A stretch of 10,885 nucleotides of DNA. It comes from Tetmemena sp. SeJ-2015 (taxonomy: Eukaryota > Ciliophora > Spirotrichea > Sporadotrichida > Oxytrichidae). The DNA is taken from NCBI GenBank assembly GCA_027382625.1, contig JAJKFJ010014796.1, positions 1-10,885 on the forward strand, given 5' to 3'. The translations under genes were made by a program, and so were the position numbers. Positions 8,601 to 10,885 of this stretch are shown here, in pieces; position 1 is the stretch's first letter, and each line of letters starts with the position of its first letter. The notes under the pieces were generated by a model. That model saw only the letters and a program-made list of their open reading frames with translations, searched no databases and was not told the origin of the DNA.

Positions 8601-10885
8601 TAAAGTCTGTCTCCGGCAAACGGGATTTTTCGCTATTCAAAAAACAAGCAACTTAAAAGCCGAAACATATTTTAAAAGTTACCGTAGAAGACTCAGGCAT
8701 TAAGAAAAAAACTTAAATTTTTCTTAACATTTATCAAACCATATAATTGGCATCAACAAATAAGACCTTGAGAATCTATTCCGAGTATTTGGAAAGCTTT
8801 CTTCTAGCGCTCACATGAATAAGCAAGGGATTGGACTTGGATTAACTATTTGCAAAAAGATAACTGAGTTGATGGGAGGAGGTATTGATGTGATGTCTAA
8901 AGAAAATTAGGGCACATAATTTGACTTCCACGTCGCCATAGAAAAGATAAAATTCACACAGAACGATAATGGAACCCCGGGCCCATTTGTTAACAAGAGA
9001 CAATTTCTCCAAGGAGATCAAAATAAGTTCTCATTCAGTGGAACTCTGAAATCTCCATTCAGCGAATTTGAAATATTTAGCATTTTTTTAAAAAGAATAG
9101 AGGTCTGAAAGCTTTACGGAAAGCAGACCTTAATTAGACTTTATTTACATGAATGACGACTACAACTTCGTATTTGATTCTATTAAACCGGCTTAAGTTG
9201 GCAATGATGAAACTAATTAGACAATTATGCCTCCAATTAAAGAAGCTAAGAGAGAAAAGAATCAAAGAAAATCAGTCTTTAAATCTAATTTCACAGTTCC
9301 TAGGTTTTATATTTTATATTTAGAAAATAATTCTTTAAAGGACTTAAACAGAAAAGAAAAAGTTAAGAATACTCATAGTCGATGACTCATCTTTTAATAT
9401 AAACAAAATTAATATGAAAAGAAAAATATATTTTTTCTTTGTCCGAGGAAAATGATCGAAATGATTCAGCGATTTTTTGTGCATGTGTTTTTTACTTGAA
9501 CAAAGCTTTAGAATAATGAAATTTGTTCTTATTTAATTCTTAATAAATATCATGGCTCTAGATTTGCTTTTGAAACAAACTTGCTCCTAACTTTAGTTAC
9601 CATAGCCTCATATAGAGACAGTAAATTAATGATTTATTATATTTAAACATATTTTAGGCCTAGAATGGTTTGGAAGGATTATAAATATTGCAAGAGGTAT
9701 CTAGAAAGCAAGGATTGCAAGTTAGAAAGTCTTTTGAATTGTTTCCAGATCTTTCTGAAAATTCAATTCATCCATAAATTGATAGTTCAAATTTTATCTT
9801 TTTATCTATTTCAATAAATAGTGAAGATTTATTAAAGAAAATTTTGTTATCTAAAGTAATTTATTTATTCATTTATTATATTTTTTTTTATTTTTTGAAC
9901 ATGAAATTCGATTCACAACACTTCCTTCGAGAGTTAAGACGACTTGAATAGTAACAAATATAAGCCTGTTCGAAGGATAAGTTCTAGCAGTTACATCAAT
10001 CTGCTTCTTGACGAACCAGAACCACTTTATAAGATTAAGAGATAATTTACTGGTCCTCAAACAGACCAAAATATGAAAGCTAAAACCTATATAGATGGAT
10101 AAGATATGGCAGATTCCTTAATGAAGAATAAAAATTTTGACTTTGTATTTGTGGACTAAGATATGCCTATTCTAAACGGCAGGGAAATGATGAAACAAGT
10201 TAGAGAAGATATCAATCTAAAGCGTAATTTGGACTAAGGAAAAACGAAATATATTCTCTGCACTCTATAAAAGTTAAATTAAATTATGCAGATTAAAATT
10301 TTGCACAGCATACGATTTAAAAACCTTCAAAAATAGTCTGACTAAAAATGACTTCCCTTTGAACAATTATTGGTCGCAATTGCCGGAATCAATTGATGAC
10401 GTTCTAAGTGCTTTAGGCTTCAACGGAGGAATTCGTAAGTTATTATAGTTGAGAATTAAATTAAAATCGGTGATTGGTTAAAATAATAAATAAAGAGTTA
10501 CAACTTCATGGCCATTTTTATAGCTCATACACTCTAGATCTGTATCTTGTTCGATGATTTTTCAAAAATTAATATGAGTTACTTTTTTAAACAACTTTAC
10601 AGCAGCTCTCAGCTGCGATAAATGATGTGCTTAAGGACTCACTTTCAAAATAAGCTTTAAGATTAAACTTTTATCTCTTATTTTTCTTGAATGCGTGCTC
10701 ACACACAAAAGCTGCAAGGATATAAAGTTCTTAGAATTTCATGATGAATCGAATGGTCTAATTCTAATTTAAATTGGACACACTTCAACTACAACTCATT
10801 TATTCCATTTTAATTTAATATCTAAATTAATTTTATTTTCCTCTAAATCCTCAGCTATAAGAGACAATAATTATTTTATAGTGGA
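5641..10885 (+). CDS. Gene B: membrane-anchored hybrid histidine kinase (TM region, HisKA, HATPase_c, REC), germline form, 3' end cut
   Basis: Proposed coding blocks: 5641-5772, 6253-6351, 6587-6689, 6946-7004, 7065-7184, 7229-7571 (frame conflict inside), 7650-8391, 8444-8701, 8749-9067, 9099-9303, 9341-9400, 9551-9620, 9658-9764, 9910-10263, 10307-10434, 10882-10885. About 1,000-1,050 residues are predicted. The start ATG sits in CCACCATGG and opens the first block. Domain order: hydrophobic segments in residues about 24-160, a coiled or PAS-like region (LNRLPQGIIIFDKD), HisKA with IAHDLRTPLNSL (His codon 7909-7911), HATPase_c with NLISNALKF, DSGIG and GIGLGLTICKKI, and REC with RILIVDDSSFN, VDQDMPILNG (Asp 10154-10156) and LCTA. 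It is expected to be a membrane sensor kinase whose own receiver takes the phosphate. By comparison with A only about 17 codons (KPI and tail) lie beyond the window. TAA/TAG are read as Gln throughout. The signal sensed is unknown. Removing IESs at the stated direct repeats is essential to the reading. Confidence 0.85.
5773..6252 (+). other. IES B1, 480 bp, pointer ATTTAA
   Basis: ATTTAA at 5767-5772 and 6247-6252, same codon phase. Removal joins HIINCLKI-IQ to KQTILKQSVVICIAIF and removes an in-frame TGA near 5830. The interior is very AT-rich and holds nothing recognisable. Confidence 0.65.
6352..6586 (+). other. IES B2, 235 bp, pointer TCTAAT
   Basis: TCTAAT at 6346-6351 and 6581-6586, both as codons Ser-Asn in their own frames. 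The 235-bp removal corrects a frame difference and joins VDVLTFLSSSN to LQYRDVAKAFLHLAF. Confidence 0.75.
6690..6945 (+). other. IES B3, 256 bp, pointer ATTTAAAA
   Basis: ATTTAAAA at 6682-6689 and 6938-6945, same codon phase. Removal joins ILFATHVQFK to KKKRLFLFPFLKHQLWHIF. The pointer runs into a poly-A tract, so the edge can slide by a few bases. Confidence 0.65.
7005..7064 (+). other. IES B4, 60 bp, pointer ATTTGAG
   Basis: ATTTGAG at 6998-7004 and 7058-7064, same phase. Removal joins QLWHIFE to KLPYGAIVNLAIQFMICGR and removes the in-frame TGA at 7017-7019. Confidence 0.8.
7185..7228 (+). other. IES B5, 44 bp, pointer GAG
   Basis: GAG at 7182-7184 and 7226-7228. The 44-bp removal corrects the frame, joining YFFEEFQE to LEKNLRKILNRLPQG, and removes a TGA. 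An ATG upstream at 7112 opens a different frame across this insert and is judged spurious. Confidence 0.75.
7572..7649 (+). other. IES B6, 78 bp, pointer AAATATTTT
   Basis: The 9-bp repeat lies at 7563-7571 and 7641-7649, the longest pointer in the window. Removal joins GELNIL to KKECFFHDVLSKLDQEKAQ and deletes an in-frame TGA near 7627. The frame entering it from the left conflicts with the main upstream frame (see findings). Confidence 0.75.
8392..8443 (+). other. Gene B intron 1 (or IES with pointer AGGTA), 52 nt
   Basis: GTAATTTTT...ACATAG has GT-AG ends, and AGGTA also flanks it as a direct repeat (8390-8394, 8442-8446), so intron and IES readings give the same product: KRIKQ-VLLNLISNALKF. 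The homologous 30-nt insert in gene A lacks a GT donor, which leaves the nature of this site open. Confidence 0.6.
8702..8748 (+). other. IES B7, 47 bp, pointer ATT, inside the ATP-lid motif
   Basis: ATT at 8699-8701 and 8746-8748. Removal rebuilds VEDSGIGINKQDLENLFRVF. No GT-AG ends. Same position and pointer as A2; the insert sequences differ. Confidence 0.88.
9068..9098 (+). other. IES B8, 31 bp, pointer GAAT
   Basis: GAAT at 9064-9067 and 9095-9098. Removal (31 bp) restores the frame: SPFSE joins QRSESFTESRPQLDF. An alternative pointer GAA (9070-9072, 9095-9097) also restores frame and adds two residues. Homologous to A3. Confidence 0.75.
9304..9340 (+). other. Gene B intron 2, 37 nt, GT-AG
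   Basis: GTTTTATATT...TTAAAG. It sits at the same phase-2 position as gene A intron 1, and splicing leads in frame into KKLRILIVDDSSFN. Confidence 0.7.
9401..9550 (+). other. IES B9, 150 bp, pointer AATAT
   Basis: AATAT at 9396-9400 and 9546-9550. Removal joins VDDSSFN-I to MALDLLLKQTCSQ. Homologous to the 1083-bp A4. Confidence 0.85.
9621..9657 (+). other. Gene B intron 3, 37 nt, GT-AG
   Basis: GTAAATTAATG...TTTTAG, near-identical to gene A intron 2. Splicing gives PHIETAQNGLEGLQILQEV with TAG as Gln. Confidence 0.85.
9765..9909 (+). other. IES B10, 145 bp, pointer AAATTC
   Basis: AAATTC at 9759-9764 and 9904-9909. Removal restores the frame and gives LSENSIHNTSFESQDDL. The repeat continues after one mismatch (ATTCA on both sides), so the junction could lie six bases on. 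Homologous to A5. Confidence 0.8.
10264..10306 (+). other. IES B11, 43 bp, pointer TGCAC
   Basis: TGCAC at 10259-10263 and 10302-10306. Removal restores the frame and joins KYILCT to AYDLKTFKN. The Thr codon is split across the junction. Homologous to A6. Confidence 0.87.
10435..10881 (+). other. Gene B intron 4, 447 nt in germline, contains an IES
   Basis: Starts GTAAGTTATT directly after GFNGGI and ends TTTATAG before TGGA, exactly as gene A intron 3 does. Removing the IES at 10459-10873 leaves 32 nt, the same as gene A. Confidence 0.75.
10459..10873 (+). other. IES B12, 415 bp, pointer AATTA, inside an intron
   Basis: AATTA at 10454-10458 and 10869-10873. The insert has no counterpart in gene A intron 3. 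Its interior shows no recognisable gene. Confidence 0.7.

Noticed and set aside
9869..10069. Minus-strand ORF
   Set aside because: Antisense to the receiver insertion of gene B.
1..10885. Kinase genes as standard-code pseudogenes full of TAA/TAG stops
   Set aside because: The stops fall at Gln-compatible positions in well-conserved motifs in two paralogues; ciliate code with TGA as only stop explains them.

Overview
The window looks like germline (micronuclear) DNA of a spirotrich ciliate of the Oxytricha/Stylonychia/Tetmemena kind. It is very AT-rich. Protein-coding stretches read through only if TAA and TAG encode glutamine and TGA is the sole stop. Coding blocks are interrupted many times by short AT-rich inserts that are not GT-AG introns and are bounded by 3-9 bp direct repeats. 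Removing each insert together with one repeat copy restores frame and conserved protein motifs. That is the behaviour of internal eliminated sequences (IESs) with pointers between macronuclear-destined segments (MDSs). The pointers differ in sequence and are not a fixed TA, which argues against Paramecium and Euplotes. The species cannot be named from the sequence.

Layout, all on the + strand. (1) Bases 3-3660: 3' part of gene A, a hybrid histidine kinase: HATPase_c then receiver (REC) domain, stop at 3658-3660; its 5' part is outside the window. (2) Bases 3661-5640: AT-rich spacer holding a weakly supported coding region (gene C, about 4786-5413) and a small ORF (4126-4242). (3) Bases 5641-10885: gene B, a paralogue of A that is nearly complete: start ATG, N-terminal membrane region built from five small MDSs, sensor-like region, HisKA, HATPase_c and REC, cut by the window end about 17 codons before its expected stop.

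A and B match block for block from the kinase core to the REC C-terminus. At least five IES positions are shared between them, including one inside the ATP-lid glycine motif and one at the receiver switch threonine, while IES length and sequence have diverged (1083 versus 150 bp at one site). Gene B also has an IES inside an intron: removing 415 bp leaves a 32-nt intron, the same length as in gene A. With the excisions applied both genes keep the residues of a working phosphorelay: histidine (B), N, G1 and G2 boxes, acidic pair, phospho-acceptor Asp, Thr and (A) Lys.

Unresolved points: a reading-frame conflict in B at about 7395-7571; a GC-rich coding-looking insert in an A IES (2634-2952); REC-like and ORF-like sequence in the 1.08-kb A IES; and an in-frame TGA in gene C.
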